This document shows positions 1 through 9,017 of a stretch of 64,000 nt of DNA, piece by piece. The stretch's first letter is position 1, and each line of letters begins with the position of its first letter. The translations under genes were made by a program, and so were the position numbers. The notes below the pieces were generated by a model. The model was not told where the DNA came from, did no database searches, and saw only the letters and a program-made list of their open reading frames with translations. The stretch is from Candidatus Acetothermia bacterium. Its GTDB lineage: Bacteria > Bipolaricaulota > Bipolaricaulia > RBG-16-55-9 > JANLFV01. The stretch is taken from the NCBI GenBank assembly GCA_024653345.1, contig JANLFV010000004.1, positions 77,759 through 141,758 of the forward strand, in the 5' to 3' direction.

Positions 1-504
1 ATGAAGCTCGTGAGCTGCGAGTATAGCTTCGACCGCCAGCGGCTGACCTTCCACTTCACCTCGCCCCAGCGGGTCGACTTCCGCGAGCTATTGCACGAGC
101 TCGCTGCCTACTTTCAGGCGCGGATCGTCTTACACCAGATCGGGCCCCGGGAAGAGACCCAGCTCTTGGGCGGCCTCGGGCGATGCGGCCGGACCCTCTG
201 CTGCGCCACCTTCCTCCGGAACCCCGAGTCGATCTCGATGCGCATGGTCTACGAGCAGGAGCTGTTCGTCCCGCCCGAGCGGGTGACCGGTCTCTGCGGC
301 CGGCTCCTCTGCTGCCTCCGCTACGAGCACCAGAACTACGTCGAGACGCTTCTCAAGCTCCCTCATATCGGCTCGCGGATCAAGCACGATGGGAAGAAGG
401 GGAAGGTCGTGGGGCACAATATCTTCAAGGGGACCACGATCGTCGAGCTGGAGGACGGCCGGCGGGTCGAAGTCCCCGGCCTCTCCAAAGAAGATGTTGT
501 CTGA
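1..504 (+). CDS. ricT: PSP1-domain protein, RicT/YaaT family (5' end outside window)
   Basis: Contains the PSP1 core of the YaaT/RicT family: a VDFRELL segment, then LGGLGRCGRTLCCATFL and a second cysteine pair in GLCGRLLCCLRYE. In Bacillus, RicT belongs to an Fe-S-containing complex that works with RNase Y in mRNA maturation. Family members are about 270 residues and these motifs lie in their C-terminal half, so the ATG at base 1 is most likely an internal methionine and the gene begins upstream of the window. The stop TGA is followed immediately by the stop of the convergent gene at 505. Assignment to the family is firm; the exact role in this organism is inferred. Confidence 0.85.
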   Translation: MKLVSCEYSFDRQRLTFHFTSPQRVDFRELLHELAAYFQARIVLHQIGPREETQLLGGLGRCGRTLCCATFLRNPESISMRMVYEQELFVPPERVTGLCGRLLCCLRYEHQNYVETLLKLPHIGSRIKHDGKKGKVVGHNIFKGTTIVELEDGRRVEVPGLSKEDVV

Positions 505-2640
505 TCAGAACTTCTGCTCGAGGGTCAATTCCAACCCGGCGGTGAGCTTGTCCTTAGCGGGTTCATTGGGATAGCTCTCCGCAACGAAGCTCGCGGCCAG
601 CTTGAGCGTCAAGCCCGGGGCGATGCCCTTGGCCAGCTTGAACTCGGCGCTCCAGGCGAGCTTATCCTTAGCCGGGGCGAGAGGGTAGGTCGTGGCCTCC
701 CTCTCCAAGTCGAGCGTGAACCCCGGCTCGGCAAACTCTAGGACCAATCCGAGCCCCTCGACCAGCGTCTCCTTCTCGGGAGCATTGGGGTAGTTCGTGG
801 CCTCTCGCTCCCAGCTCAGGGTGAGGTCGGCACGGGCGAGGGCCCACTCGAGCTTGAGGTCCTGAGCCCGGACGGTGTAGTCCTTGGCACTGCTGTTGGG
901 ATAGATGATAGCCTTTGCCTCGAGGGAGCCCCTGGCCTTGAACCCCTCCCTCTCGAAGGTGGCCGTGCCCTCCCAGTCCTGGCTCAGCTCATCTTTGGCC
1001 GGGTCGTTCGGGAAGAGCTTCCGCTGCCAGGCAGTGCTCCCCGCGAGCGAGAGCCTGCCCCGCTCGGCCTCGAACCCGACCGCGAAGGCAATATCCCTCT
1101 CGTCCTTCTTCGTCTCTGTCGGGAAAGCCTTCAGCGTGCCTGTCCCCCCTATTTCCAGATCGAGCAAGCTGAGAGCGAACTCAGCCCCCATCGTGCCGCT
1201 GATGATGCGACTTCGCTCGCGGGGCAGGATGCCCCGGACCTCCGAGATCAGCCATTCGGCATCGTCTCTGGTGATCTTCCCCTCGCGCCGCCTCCGCTCG
1301 ATGAGCTCCAGGAAGTCGAGGAGATAATCGACTGCCTTCTGTCTCTGGCCATCTATGAGGGCCTGCAGTGCCTTCCCCAGCTTGTTGCCCTTCCTCTCCA
1401 CGAGCTCGTCCTTTATCTCCTGGGGGAGACTCGGGCAGCTCTTGATCTCCTCCCTTAGCCGCAGAAGTTCACGCTTCACGACCTCGACCCGGCTGATTTC
1501 CACCTCCTTGGCTATCGCCTCGGGGAAGAGAGTGCGCTCGTAGCCTAGGCTTTGGGCAAGCTCCACTTCACCTAGCTCGAGCTCCATCGCCACTTCCAGC
1601 TGATCGACGAGCTTATCATCCTCTCTGGACCACCTCTCCATGAAATCTAGCTCTTGATGCTCCAGCGCTAATTGGAGATCGAATCCCTTGCCCTCGAACG
1701 CGGCGGCGAAACCGAGCGCGAAGTCTTGCTTATCCTTCCCAGGCACGGGGAAGAGCGCGCTCCCACCGTCGACGGTCCAGGCCAGCCCGATCCCTCCGAT
1801 TGTGGTCGCCATGCGGAAGTTGAGATCTCTTGCGCGCTTGCTCTTATCGATCTTTCCCATGATCGTCTCGGCTCTAGAGATGAGGGAATCTGCCTCGGCA
1901 GAGATGATCAAGCCCTCGCCGTATCCGTCCTCAACGAGGCGGATGAACTCCGTGAGCTGCCGGATCGCCCGCGAGTTTTCCCCGCGATCAGCCGCCGCCT
2001 TGGCCACGTCCAGATTCCCGTTCAACAGCTCAGCGAAGGCAGCGGGGATGCAATCGGTCTCGGACGAGGCGGCGAAGGGGGCACAGGTCAGATCGATCGT
2101 ATCCTCCTTGAGGCCCTCGATGTTGTTGATGTTCCTGATCGCTGTCTTGGCCTTGCCTCTCAGCTTGTTCGCATCATCTTTGCGCGTAAGCTTCTTCGCG
2201 ACATAGGCTGAGCTGACGGCCTCCCTGAAGTCCCTCAACTCCTCAACCGCTTCATCGAGACGGCCACTCTCCAGCAGCCTGGTGATCGCCTCAAGCCAGG
2301 TGAGCCACTCTGCTCTCAGGTTCTCCTTGATCTTGCCGGGCTCGATACTTCTCACGTCCTTCCTGATCGCCTCGAGCCCCTCGAGCGCCTTGACAAGATC
2401 GCCGATCTTCACCTGATGGACATTGCTGATTGCTTCCTCTAGGGTTGCGCTCGCCTTGAGGTTCAGCCCCGCAAAGGGGGGCCTCAGATTGAGCTCCGAG
2501 ACAAGGTCGAGATACTCTTCGGCGATTCCATTTATATTGCTCAGCGCTTTGAACTCGGTTGTGCCCTGCCAATCACCGCTCGCGGCGGATGGCAGGTGCA
2601 CAGCAAGGACTAAGACCAAAGCTAAGCCGATCTCCCTCAT
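505..2640 (-). CDS. Large exported protein with helical N-terminal half and repeated beta-rich C-terminal half; probable outer-membrane protein
   Basis: 711 residues. An N-terminal signal peptide (MREIGLALVLVLAV..., cleavage near ASG) precedes a charged helical region with FIVAR-like stretches (residues about 60-270 and 380-460). The rest alternates short beta-strand-like segments and carries a recurring motif of the form Y/F-P-N-x-P-A-K-D-x-L. Copies read LFPNDPAKDEL, IYPNSSAKDYT, NYPNAPEKETL, TYPLAPAKDKL and SYPNEPAKDKL, with looser copies earlier (LFPVPGKDKQ, LFPEAIAKEV). The protein ends in LEQKF; a terminal Phe after a strand is typical of outer-membrane beta-barrels. I do not recognise a named family. 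Function is unknown; surface or envelope location is inferred. Confidence 0.75.
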   Translation of the reverse strand: MREIGLALVLVLAVHLPSAASGDWQGTTEFKALSNINGIAEEYLDLVSELNLRPPFAGLNLKASATLEEAISNVHQVKIGDLVKALEGLEAIRKDVRSIEPGKIKENLRAEWLTWLEAITRLLESGRLDEAVEELRDFREAVSSAYVAKKLTRKDDANKLRGKAKTAIRNINNIEGLKEDTIDLTCAPFAASSETDCIPAAFAELLNGNLDVAKAAADRGENSRAIRQLTEFIRLVEDGYGEGLIISAEADSLISRAETIMGKIDKSKRARDLNFRMATTIGGIGLAWTVDGGSALFPVPGKDKQDFALGFAAAFEGKGFDLQLALEHQELDFMERWSREDDKLVDQLEVAMELELGEVELAQSLGYERTLFPEAIAKEVEISRVEVVKRELLRLREEIKSCPSLPQEIKDELVERKGNKLGKALQALIDGQRQKAVDYLLDFLELIERRRREGKITRDDAEWLISEVRGILPRERSRIISGTMGAEFALSLLDLEIGGTGTLKAFPTETKKDERDIAFAVGFEAERGRLSLAGSTAWQRKLFPNDPAKDELSQDWEGTATFEREGFKARGSLEAKAIIYPNSSAKDYTVRAQDLKLEWALARADLTLSWEREATNYPNAPEKETLVEGLGLVLEFAEPGFTLDLEREATTYPLAPAKDKLAWSAEFKLAKGIAPGLTLKLAASFVAESYPNEPAKDKLTAGLELTLEQKF

Positions 2641-2945
2641 CCTGCGCCCGCCGGAGCGCCAAGGTCAGCCCTGGATCTGCCGCTGGCCTGGTGCCCCAGT
2701 GCTCGCTAAGCATATTATACAACGAAACAGGCATACGCGAGAGGTTCTCTTCTAGCCCGATCAGAACAGCACAGTGAGCAACCCACGCTAAGTTGGCCTC
2801 ATAGTCGGGAGGGCCGGTTGAGGCAGAGGAAGCTCAACAGGAAAGGTTTATGGCGTCGCTGTCCGCACCGAATCCCGGCTGGAGCCGCGGATCGCTTCAG
2901 AAGCTGGACAGCTAGCGTCATCCAGGTGTCTGTGGCAGGGCTAGT
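2641..2945. other. Intergenic region between divergent-tail and head genes, no gene seen
   Basis: About 305 bases between the start of the exported protein at 2640 and the stop of gcvPB at 2946. Apart from the TATAAT at 2714-2719 I see no coding sequence with a ribosome-binding site, no tRNA and no clear terminator hairpin with a T-run. Confidence 0.5.
2714..2719 (-). promoter_or_regulatory. Probable -10 element (TATAAT) upstream of the exported protein
   Basis: A perfect TATAAT reads on the minus strand about 75 nt upstream of the start at 2640. No convincing -35 hexamer is visible at 16-18 nt spacing, so the call rests on the -10 alone. Confidence 0.4.
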
Positions 2946-4397
2946 TCAGCGGCGAACCGGGCGCAGCTCGGCCCGCAAGATCGGCTGGCGGGCGGCCCGG
3001 ACCTCATCGAGCCGGCGGACCGGGGCATTGTGGGGGGCCTCCTTGAGCAATTGCGGATGCTCCTTAGCCTCCTTGGCAATCTCCTCCAGTGCGGCGATGA
3101 ACCGGTCGAGCTCCTCCTTGCTCACCGTCTCGGTCGGCTCGATCATCAGGGCCTCCTCCACGATCAGCGGGAAGTAGATCGTCGGGGGATGGAAGCCGTA
3201 GTCGATCAGCCGCTTGGCGATGTCGAGTGTCCGGACATCATTCCCCAGGCCCTTCCCGGAGAGGACGAACTCGTGCTTGCAGAGCCGATCATAAGGGAGC
3301 TTGTAAGTCCGCTTCAGCCGCTCCTTGAGGTAGTTCGCGGCCAGGACCGCGCTCCCGCTCACAGCCCGGAGGCCCTCATCCCCGAGCATCAGGATGTAGG
3401 CGTAAGCCCGGACCATCACCGCGAAGTGCCCGTAGAAGCTGTGGATTCCTCCGATTGATTTGGGCCGGTCGTAGTCGAGGTAGTAGCGTTCGCCCTTCCT
3501 GGCGACCACCGGGACCGGGAGGTACGGCTCCAGCTCTTCGGTCACGGCCACTGGGCCGGAGCCGGGCCCGCCGCCCCCGTGAGGGGTCGAGAAGGTCTTG
3601 TGGAGGTTGAAGTGGACGATGTCCATCCCCATGTCGCCCGGCCTGGCCCGGCCGACGATCGAGTTTAGGTTCGCCCCGTCGAAGTAGCAGAGCCCGCCGG
3701 CTTTATGAATAACTTCGGCAACCTCGAGGATCGCCTCCTCGAAGATCCCCAGGGTGTTCGGGACGGTGAGCATGATCCCGGCGACCTCCTCGGTCATGTT
3801 CCTCTTCAGGCCCGCGAGGTCGACCATCCCCCGCTCGTCCGAGGGGGTCTCGATGACCTGAAATCCGGCGGTATGGGCCGAGGCGGGGTTCGTCCCGTGG
3901 GCCGAGTCGGGGAGGAGGATCTTAGTTCGCCGCTCGCCCCGCTCTTCAAAGTATTTCTTGATCAAAAGCATCCCCACCAGCTCGCCGTGGGCCCCCGCGG
4001 CCGGCTGGAGGGTGATCCCCGGTAAGCCGGCAATGCCCTTGAGCAGCTCCCCCAGCTCGAACATCAGCCTCAAGATCCCCTGCGAGAGCTCCTCCCCTTG
4101 CAACGGATGAGCAAACTTGAACTGGGGAAGCCGCGCCAGGTCCTCGTTGACCTTGGGGTTATACTTCATCGTGCAGCTCCCCAGGGGGTAGAGGCCGTCG
4201 TCCACGCCGTAGTTCAGTTTCGAGAGCCTCGTATAATGCCGGACGAGGTCGGGCTGGCTCACCTCGGGGAGCCCGGGCGGCTCGCGCCGGAGCAGCCTCT
4301 TTGGGATCAGCTCCTCGAGCGGCCTTTCGGGGAGATCGAGCCGGGGGAGGCTCACCCCCCGCCTTCCGGGCTTGCTCAGCTCGAAGATCGTGCTCAT
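2946..4397 (-). CDS. gcvPB: Glycine dehydrogenase (decarboxylating), subunit 2
   Basis: 483 residues. This is the C-terminal-half type of the two-subunit P-protein. With GcvPA it decarboxylates glycine and passes the aminomethyl group to lipoyl-GcvH. The PLP lysine lies in [17 protein letters not shown], and [12 protein letters not shown] precedes it as in the family. The length is normal. It is the last gene of gcvH-gcvPA-gcvPB, 4 nt after gcvPA. No T-protein (gcvT) lies nearby, so that subunit must be encoded elsewhere or be absent. Split P-proteins are common in Gram-positive bacteria, thermophiles and archaea. Confidence 0.96.
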   Translation of the reverse strand: MSTIFELSKPGRRGVSLPRLDLPERPLEELIPKRLLRREPPGLPEVSQPDLVRHYTRLSKLNYGVDDGLYPLGSCTMKYNPKVNEDLARLPQFKFAHPLQGEELSQGILRLMFELGELLKGIAGLPGITLQPAAGAHGELVGMLLIKKYFEERGERRTKILLPDSAHGTNPASAHTAGFQVIETPSDERGMVDLAGLKRNMTEEVAGIMLTVPNTLGIFEEAILEVAEVIHKAGGLCYFDGANLNSIVGRARPGDMGMDIVHFNLHKTFSTPHGGGGPGSGPVAVTEELEPYLPVPVVARKGERYYLDYDRPKSIGGIHSFYGHFAVMVRAYAYILMLGDEGLRAVSGSAVLAANYLKERLKRTYKLPYDRLCKHEFVLSGKGLGNDVRTLDIAKRLIDYGFHPPTIYFPLIVEEALMIEPTETVSKEELDRFIAALEEIAKEAKEHPQLLKEAPHNAPVRRLDEVRAARQPILRAELRPVRR

Positions 4398-4401
4398 CGC
4401 A

Positions 4402-5745
4402 TCAAGCCTCCCTCAGCCCCTCTACGAAGAGGTCGAGCTCCTCCCTCGTCCGCTTCTCCGTCACTGCCACCAGAATGGAATCCCCGAGGCCGTATGGCGA
4501 GAGATCGAGCCCGCCCAGGATTTCGGCCTCCCGGAGGGCCGCCAGAACCTCGCCGGGCTTCCGGGGGGTCTGGACCACGAACTCGTTGAAGAACGGCCCG
4601 GCGAACTTGAGCCTATAGCCCTTTATCCCACTGATCCGCTCGGCAAGGTAATGGGCCTTCTGGAGGTTCAGTTCGGCTAGTTCGCGCAGGCCCTCCTTCC
4701 CCAGGGCCGAAAGCCAGACCGTGGCCGCGAGGGCGCAGAGAGCCTCATTGGTGCAGATGTTCGAGGTGGCCCGCTCCCGGCGGATGTGCTGCTCCCTCGT
4801 CTGGAGGGCCATCACATAGCCGGTCTTCCCTTCGGCATCGACCGTCCGGCCCGAGACCCGCCCCGGCATCTGCCTTAGGTATTTTTGCCTGGTGGCGAAT
4901 AGCCCGAGGAGCGGGCCGCCGAAGTCCGGGGGGTTTCCCAGCGCTTGCCCTTCCCCGACGACGATGTCCGCCCCGAACTCGCCCGGCGGCCTCAAAAGGC
5001 CCAGGGAGATGGGGTTCGTGCTCACGATCAGGAAGGCCTGGCCGAGTGATTCCTTCAAACCCTCGAGGTCCTCGATGACCCCGAAGAAGTTGGGGGATTG
5101 AATGAGCAGGCCCCCAAACTCGGTTCCAGAGGCAAGGGCCTGGTCGAGGGCCCGGCGGGCGAGCAGCCCGCGCTCATCATACGGTAGTTCGATCAGCTCG
5201 AGTTCCGCGGCCCAGGCGTAGGTCCTCAAGACCTGGCGGTAGTGAGGGTTCAGGCTCGCGGCCAGGAGGAACTTCCGCTTCCCCGTGACCCGCGCAGCCA
5301 TGAACATCGCCTCGGCCAGGGCCGTGGCCCCGTCATACATCGAGCTATTGGCCACCTCCATCCCCGTCAGCTCGCAGACCATCGTCTGGAACTCGAACAT
5401 CCAGGTGAGGGTCCCTTGAGAGACCTCGGCCTGGTAGGGCGTGTAGGCGGTGTAAAACTCCGATCGGGAGATGAGGTGCTCCACGACCGCGGGGATGAAG
5501 TGGTCGTAGATCCCCCCGCCGAGAAAGGAGACGAACTCCGTGGGGTCGAGGTTCTGGGCCGCGCGCTCGCGGAGCTCATGGGCGACCTCGAGCTCGCTTT
5601 TCGGCCCGAGCCCGAGGGGCTTGTATCTTTTCAAGACCTCGGCGGGGATGTCGGCGAAGAGTTCCTCAATGGAACTTACCCCGATCGCCTCCAGCATCTC
5701 CGCGATCTCCTCGGGGGTGTGGGGGATGAACTCCGCGGCCATCAT
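4402..5745 (-). CDS. gcvPA: Glycine dehydrogenase (decarboxylating), subunit 1
   Basis: 447 residues. N-terminal-half P-protein beginning with the family signature [20 protein letters not shown], followed by [12 protein letters not shown] and [22 protein letters not shown]. It forms the heteromeric PLP enzyme with GcvPB. The chosen ATG at 5745 overlaps the gcvH stop in an ATGA arrangement, which indicates translational coupling. A second in-frame ATG follows immediately at 5742. Confidence 0.96.
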   Translation of the reverse strand: MMAAEFIPHTPEEIAEMLEAIGVSSIEELFADIPAEVLKRYKPLGLGPKSELEVAHELRERAAQNLDPTEFVSFLGGGIYDHFIPAVVEHLISRSEFYTAYTPYQAEVSQGTLTWMFEFQTMVCELTGMEVANSSMYDGATALAEAMFMAARVTGKRKFLLAASLNPHYRQVLRTYAWAAELELIELPYDERGLLARRALDQALASGTEFGGLLIQSPNFFGVIEDLEGLKESLGQAFLIVSTNPISLGLLRPPGEFGADIVVGEGQALGNPPDFGGPLLGLFATRQKYLRQMPGRVSGRTVDAEGKTGYVMALQTREQHIRRERATSNICTNEALCALAATVWLSALGKEGLRELAELNLQKAHYLAERISGIKGYRLKFAGPFFNEFVVQTPRKPGEVLAALREAEILGGLDLSPYGLGDSILVAVTEKRTREELDLFVEGLREA

Positions 5746-6128
5746 TCCTCGCCCTTCTCCAGGAACCTCTCGTATTCCTCGGCGGTCATCAGCCTCTCCA
5801 GCTCCTTGGGGTCGGCCATCTCGATGAGGGCGAGCCAGCCCTGGTCGTGCGGCGACTTGTTGATCAATTCCGGCTCATCGCTCAGCCGCTCATTCACCTC
5901 CACGACCTTCCCGCTCACCGGGGCGTAGACATCGGAGACGGCTTTCACTGACTCGACGGTCGCGAACCCCTCGCCCTGCTTCACCTCCCGCCCGACGGCC
6001 GGGAGCTCGACATAGACGATATCCCCCAGCTCGCTCTGGGCATGGTCGGTGATCCCGACCCGCGCTCGGCTCCCCTCGGCCTTGGCCCACTCGTGGTCCT
6101 TTGTATAACGAAACTCCTTCGGGTGCAT
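5742..6128 (-). CDS. gcvH: Glycine cleavage system H protein
   Basis: 128 residues. Lipoyl carrier of the glycine cleavage complex. The lipoylated lysine is K62 in the motif FATVESVKA, and GITDHAQSELGDIVYVELP is the typical H-protein segment. It is the first gene of the operon, preceded by a good ribosome-binding site (gggaggaga) and a sigma70-type promoter at 6155-6184. Confidence 0.96.
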   Translation of the reverse strand: MHPKEFRYTKDHEWAKAEGSRARVGITDHAQSELGDIVYVELPAVGREVKQGEGFATVESVKAVSDVYAPVSGKVVEVNERLSDEPELINKSPHDQGWLALIEMADPKELERLMTAEEYERFLEKGEE

Positions 6129-6154
6129 CTCTCCTCCCTTCAGCAGTGCGGCGG

Positions 6155-6184
6155 ATTATAGCGCCGGGCGGAGCGCGGCTTCAA
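6155..6184 (-). promoter_or_regulatory. Promoter of the gcvH-gcvPA-gcvPB operon
   Basis: On the minus strand TTGAAG (6184-6179) and TATAAT (6160-6155) are separated by 18 nt, about 27 nt upstream of the gcvH ATG. Confidence 0.65.
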
Positions 6185-6222
6185 GCTCGCCCAGCTAGCT
6201 GGAAGGGGCGACTGCTCGCGGT

Positions 6223-6251
6223 TTGAATTTGCCCTGCCGGTGACCTATACT
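6223..6251 (+). promoter_or_regulatory. Promoter of the membrane protein/THEP1/npdG/cofE operon
   Basis: TTGAAT (6223-6228) and TATACT (6246-6251) are separated by 17 nt. The first start codon of the operon lies 33 nt downstream with ribosome-binding site gggagg. Confidence 0.7.
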
Positions 6252-6283
6252 CTGCAAAGCCAAATCGCATTCGGGAGGCAAGC

Positions 6284-6958
6284 ATGGAAAGGCAGAAGAA
6301 TTCGTGGGATATCCTGATCGGGATAGTCGTGTTCGGCTCGCTCTGGGGGACCCTGGAGGCCACGGTCGGGGGGCTCCTCCACCTCGTTCATTTTCCCTAC
6401 GCGGGGGCGATCATGGCCAATATCGGCTTCACGCTCATGGCCACGGCCGTCGCCATCTACAGGCGGCCGAGCCTCCCGCTGGGGATCGGCCTCGTCGCCG
6501 CCTCCTTCAAGCTCTTGGACATCCTCCTTCTCTCGCTCTCGCCCTTTGCCCAGGCTGTGGTCAACCCGGCGGTCGCGATCGTTCTGGAGGCCTTGGCCTT
6601 CCAGGTGGCGGTCACCCTTCTCTGGAAGCCATATCTAAAGGGCAGCCTGGCGCGGAGTGGAGCGGGCCTGCTCGGGATGTATCTGGCCTACTTCGCGATC
6701 GCCCTTGTCTTCTTCTACGCCCTCGGCAGGGGCCCGCGGGAGGTGCTCACTCCTGGGGAGCTGCTGAGCTTTGCCCTGCGCGACGGCGCACTAGCCGCTG
6801 GGATCACTCTCCTCAGCGTCCCTCTCGGCCACCGGCTCGGCCAGTGGCTGAGCCAGGCGAAGGAGCGGGCGATCCTGGCTCGCCCTAAGCTCTATTATCT
6901 CGGCGCGACCGGGTTGATCGCGCTCTGCTGGCTTGCCGCGGCCCTCAGCCTGCGATGA
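6284..6958 (+). CDS. Polytopic membrane protein resembling an ECF-transporter S component
   Basis: 224 residues with about six hydrophobic segments (near residues 10-30, 40-58, 62-80, 84-105, 122-145, 160-180) and one more at the C-terminus (196-222). Small size, short loops and gene context (an NTPase and cofactor genes) recall substrate-binding S components of energy-coupling factor transporters. I see no decisive motif, so the substrate is unknown. The ribosome-binding site gggagg lies 8 nt before the ATG, and the stop overlaps the next start (ATGA), so it is the first gene of a four-gene operon. Confidence 0.7.
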   Translation: MERQKNSWDILIGIVVFGSLWGTLEATVGGLLHLVHFPYAGAIMANIGFTLMATAVAIYRRPSLPLGIGLVAASFKLLDILLLSLSPFAQAVVNPAVAIVLEALAFQVAVTLLWKPYLKGSLARSGAGLLGMYLAYFAIALVFFYALGRGPREVLTPGELLSFALRDGALAAGITLLSVPLGHRLGQWLSQAKERAILARPKLYYLGATGLIALCWLAAALSLR

Positions 6959-7449
6959 AGGTCCTGCTCACCGGGGGGCTTAGGGTCGGGAAGAGCACCG
7001 TCGTCGAAAGGGTCCTGGAGCTCTGGCCAGACTCCTTCGGCGGCTTTAGGACGATCCGTTGCCCTGGCGGCTACAAGATTGTGGACCTCGCGACCGGGCA
7101 GGCGGCACTGATCGCCAGGAATGGCAAGTCCGGCCTGATCCAATATCCTGCGGCCTTTGAAGAGGTGGGAGTGGCGGCCATCGCCCGGGCCCTCGATTCC
7201 AAGGACCTGGTGGTCATGGACGAGCTAGGGTTCCTCGAGCTCGCTGCTCCCCGGTTCCAGGAGGCTGTCCTCGCCGCCCTCCGCGGGGCGAAGCCGGTCC
7301 TGGGGGTTGTGAAGCAGGAGCGGAATCCCTTCCTTGACAAGATCCGTGCACTCCAGGAGATCACGCTTGTCGAGGTTCGGAAGGAGAATCGGGACCTGTT
7401 ACCGATTGAGATCGCCCGGCTTCTCATGGCCGCACCTTCGCGAAGATGA
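6955..7449 (+). CDS. Nucleoside-triphosphatase, THEP1 family
   Basis: 164 residues. Walker A is GGLRVGKST (residues 7-15) and Walker B is VVMDELGF (about residue 85). This domain order and length match the THEP1 NTPase family of archaea and thermophilic bacteria, small P-loop enzymes that hydrolyse ATP and GTP. The biological role is unclear. Its start overlaps the preceding membrane-protein stop and its own stop overlaps npdG, so it is translationally coupled on both sides. Confidence 0.85.
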   Translation: MKVLLTGGLRVGKSTVVERVLELWPDSFGGFRTIRCPGGYKIVDLATGQAALIARNGKSGLIQYPAAFEEVGVAAIARALDSKDLVVMDELGFLELAAPRFQEAVLAALRGAKPVLGVVKQERNPFLDKIRALQEITLVEVRKENRDLLPIEIARLLMAAPSRR

Positions 7450-8111
7450 AGATTGCGATTATCGGCGGGACGGGGCGGCAGGGGTTCGGGCTGGCACTGC
7501 GCCTCGCAGCGAGCGGGATGGAGGTGCTCATCGGCTCACGGGTGCGGGAGAAGGCTGCCGAGAAGGCCCGCGAGCTGGCGGAGAAGTTGGCTGCAAGAGG
7601 AGTCGAGGCTCAGGAAAGGGTAACGGGCCTCGACAACTTCGCGGCCGCTCGGGAAGCGGAGATCGTCTTCATGACCGTCCCCTATCCCGCAGGGCGAGAG
7701 ATCGCCGCCTCTCTAAAGGAAGTTCTGAAGGGGAAGATCTTCGTCGACATCTCCGTCCCGCTCAAGAGCTTCAACCCTCCTGAGGTGGAGATGCCCCCGG
7801 AGGGCTCGGCTGCGGAGGAGATCCAGGCCCTCCTGGGCGAGGAGGTGAGGGTTGTGGGTGCCTTCAAGGCCGTCTCCTCGCACGCGCTGGCGAACCTCGA
7901 ACGGCCTGTGGAATCCGATGTGCTCCTCTGCGGCGATGACCCGGCAGCTAAGGAAGAAGTAAAGGCAGTGTGCGAGAGGCTGGGACTGAGGGCGTTCGAC
8001 GCCGGCGGACTCCGAAGCGCCCGAACGACCGAGCGGCTTGCCGCGCTCCTCATCGGCCTGAACCAGAGATATAAGCGGAGGGCGATCGGGATCAGGCTGA
8101 CTGGGACCTAG
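7446..8111 (+). CDS. npdG: NADPH-dependent F420 reductase (F420H2:NADP oxidoreductase)
   Basis: 221 residues. Rossmann dinucleotide-binding N-terminus MKIAIIGGTGRQGFGLALRLA, then IGSR at the end of the second strand, a signature for binding the NADP 2'-phosphate in Fno/NpdG. VVGAFKAVSSHALANL and the overall length match the family. It moves hydride between reduced F420 and NADP+. The neighbouring cofE, which finishes F420 synthesis, strongly supports the assignment over a generic NADP oxidoreductase. Confidence 0.88.
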   Translation: MKIAIIGGTGRQGFGLALRLAASGMEVLIGSRVREKAAEKARELAEKLAARGVEAQERVTGLDNFAAAREAEIVFMTVPYPAGREIAASLKEVLKGKIFVDISVPLKSFNPPEVEMPPEGSAAEEIQALLGEEVRVVGAFKAVSSHALANLERPVESDVLLCGDDPAAKEEVKAVCERLGLRAFDAGGLRSARTTERLAALLIGLNQRYKRRAIGIRLTGT

Positions 8112-8114
8112 CGC

Positions 8115-8876
8115 ATGATGCACAGGCGACTGGAGATCTGGGGGATCGAGGGCTTTCCGATCCTCACCGGCCCGTGCGACCTCCCGAGAGAGATCGTCGC
8201 GGCACTGGGGAGGGCCAGGCTCCCGCTCGACCACGGCGATGTCCTCGTTGTCACGCACAAGATCGTCTCGAAGGCCGAGGGGAGGGTCGTCGAGCTAGGC
8301 GAGATCGAGCCAAGCCCGCAAGCGCGCGAACTCGCGGCCAGGACGGAGAAGGACGCACGGCTCGTGGAGGTCATCCTGGGGGAGACGGAGGAGATCCTTC
8401 GGGCGGAGCGGGGCCACCTGATCGTAGAGCAGCGCGCCGGCTACATTTGCGCTAACGCTGGCGTGGACCGCTCCAACTCCGGCGGCCTCGGCAGGGTTGC
8501 CCTCTTGCCGGAAGACCCGGACCGCTCAGCGCGGGAGATCAGGGAGCGAATAAGGGAGGACCTGGGCAAGGAGCTGGCAGTGCTCATCAGCGACACTCAC
8601 GGTCGGCCCTGGCGGAACGGCGCGATCGGCCTCTGCATCGGCCTGGCAGGGATGGAGCCACTCCTCGATCTCAGGGGGAACAGCGACCTCTTCGGGTATA
8701 AGATGACCTCCTCGATCGAGTGCGTCGCCGACGAGCTAGCCGCGGCTGCTACACTCGTGATGGGCCAGTGCGACGAGGGGATCCCTCTGGCTCTCATCAA
8801 GGGCCTAGCCTTCGCCCCGAAGACCGGCTCGGCGCGCCAGATCCTCAGAGCCAAGGAGAAGGACCTCTTCAGATAG
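8115..8876 (+). CDS. cofE: Coenzyme F420-0:L-glutamate ligase
   Basis: 253 residues. Typical CofE features are GDVLVVTHKIVSKAEGR near the N-terminus, YICANAGVDRSNSGG in the middle, LISDTHGRPWRNGAIG, and EVADELAAAA-like helix near the end. It adds glutamates to F420-0 using GTP. It begins 3 nt after npdG and closes the operon. The other F420 synthesis genes (cofC, cofD, cofG/H) are not in this window. Confidence 0.92.
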   Translation: MMHRRLEIWGIEGFPILTGPCDLPREIVAALGRARLPLDHGDVLVVTHKIVSKAEGRVVELGEIEPSPQARELAARTEKDARLVEVILGETEEILRAERGHLIVEQRAGYICANAGVDRSNSGGLGRVALLPEDPDRSAREIRERIREDLGKELAVLISDTHGRPWRNGAIGLCIGLAGMEPLLDLRGNSDLFGYKMTSSIECVADELAAAATLVMGQCDEGIPLALIKGLAFAPKTGSARQILRAKEKDLFR

Positions 8877-8980
8877 GCTCTCCCCGCAGCGGCGCTCCTT
8901 CACCTTCCCTCAGGGGTTGAAGCCGAGGGCAGAGGCTTCGGATCTGCAGGAGTGAGGCATCGCCCAGCCCGGGGAAGGCT

Positions 8981-9009
8981 TTGCTCCCGGCCCGCGAATC
9001 TGCTATTCT
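8981..9009 (+). promoter_or_regulatory. Promoter giving a leaderless FAU-1 transcript
   Basis: TTGCTC (8981-8986) and TATTCT (9004-9009) are separated by 17 nt, and TGC stands directly before the -10. Only 8 nt separate the -10 from the ATG at 9018 and there is no Shine-Dalgarno sequence, so transcription should begin at or next to the start codon. Confidence 0.6.
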
Positions 9010-9017
9010 AGCCTGGT

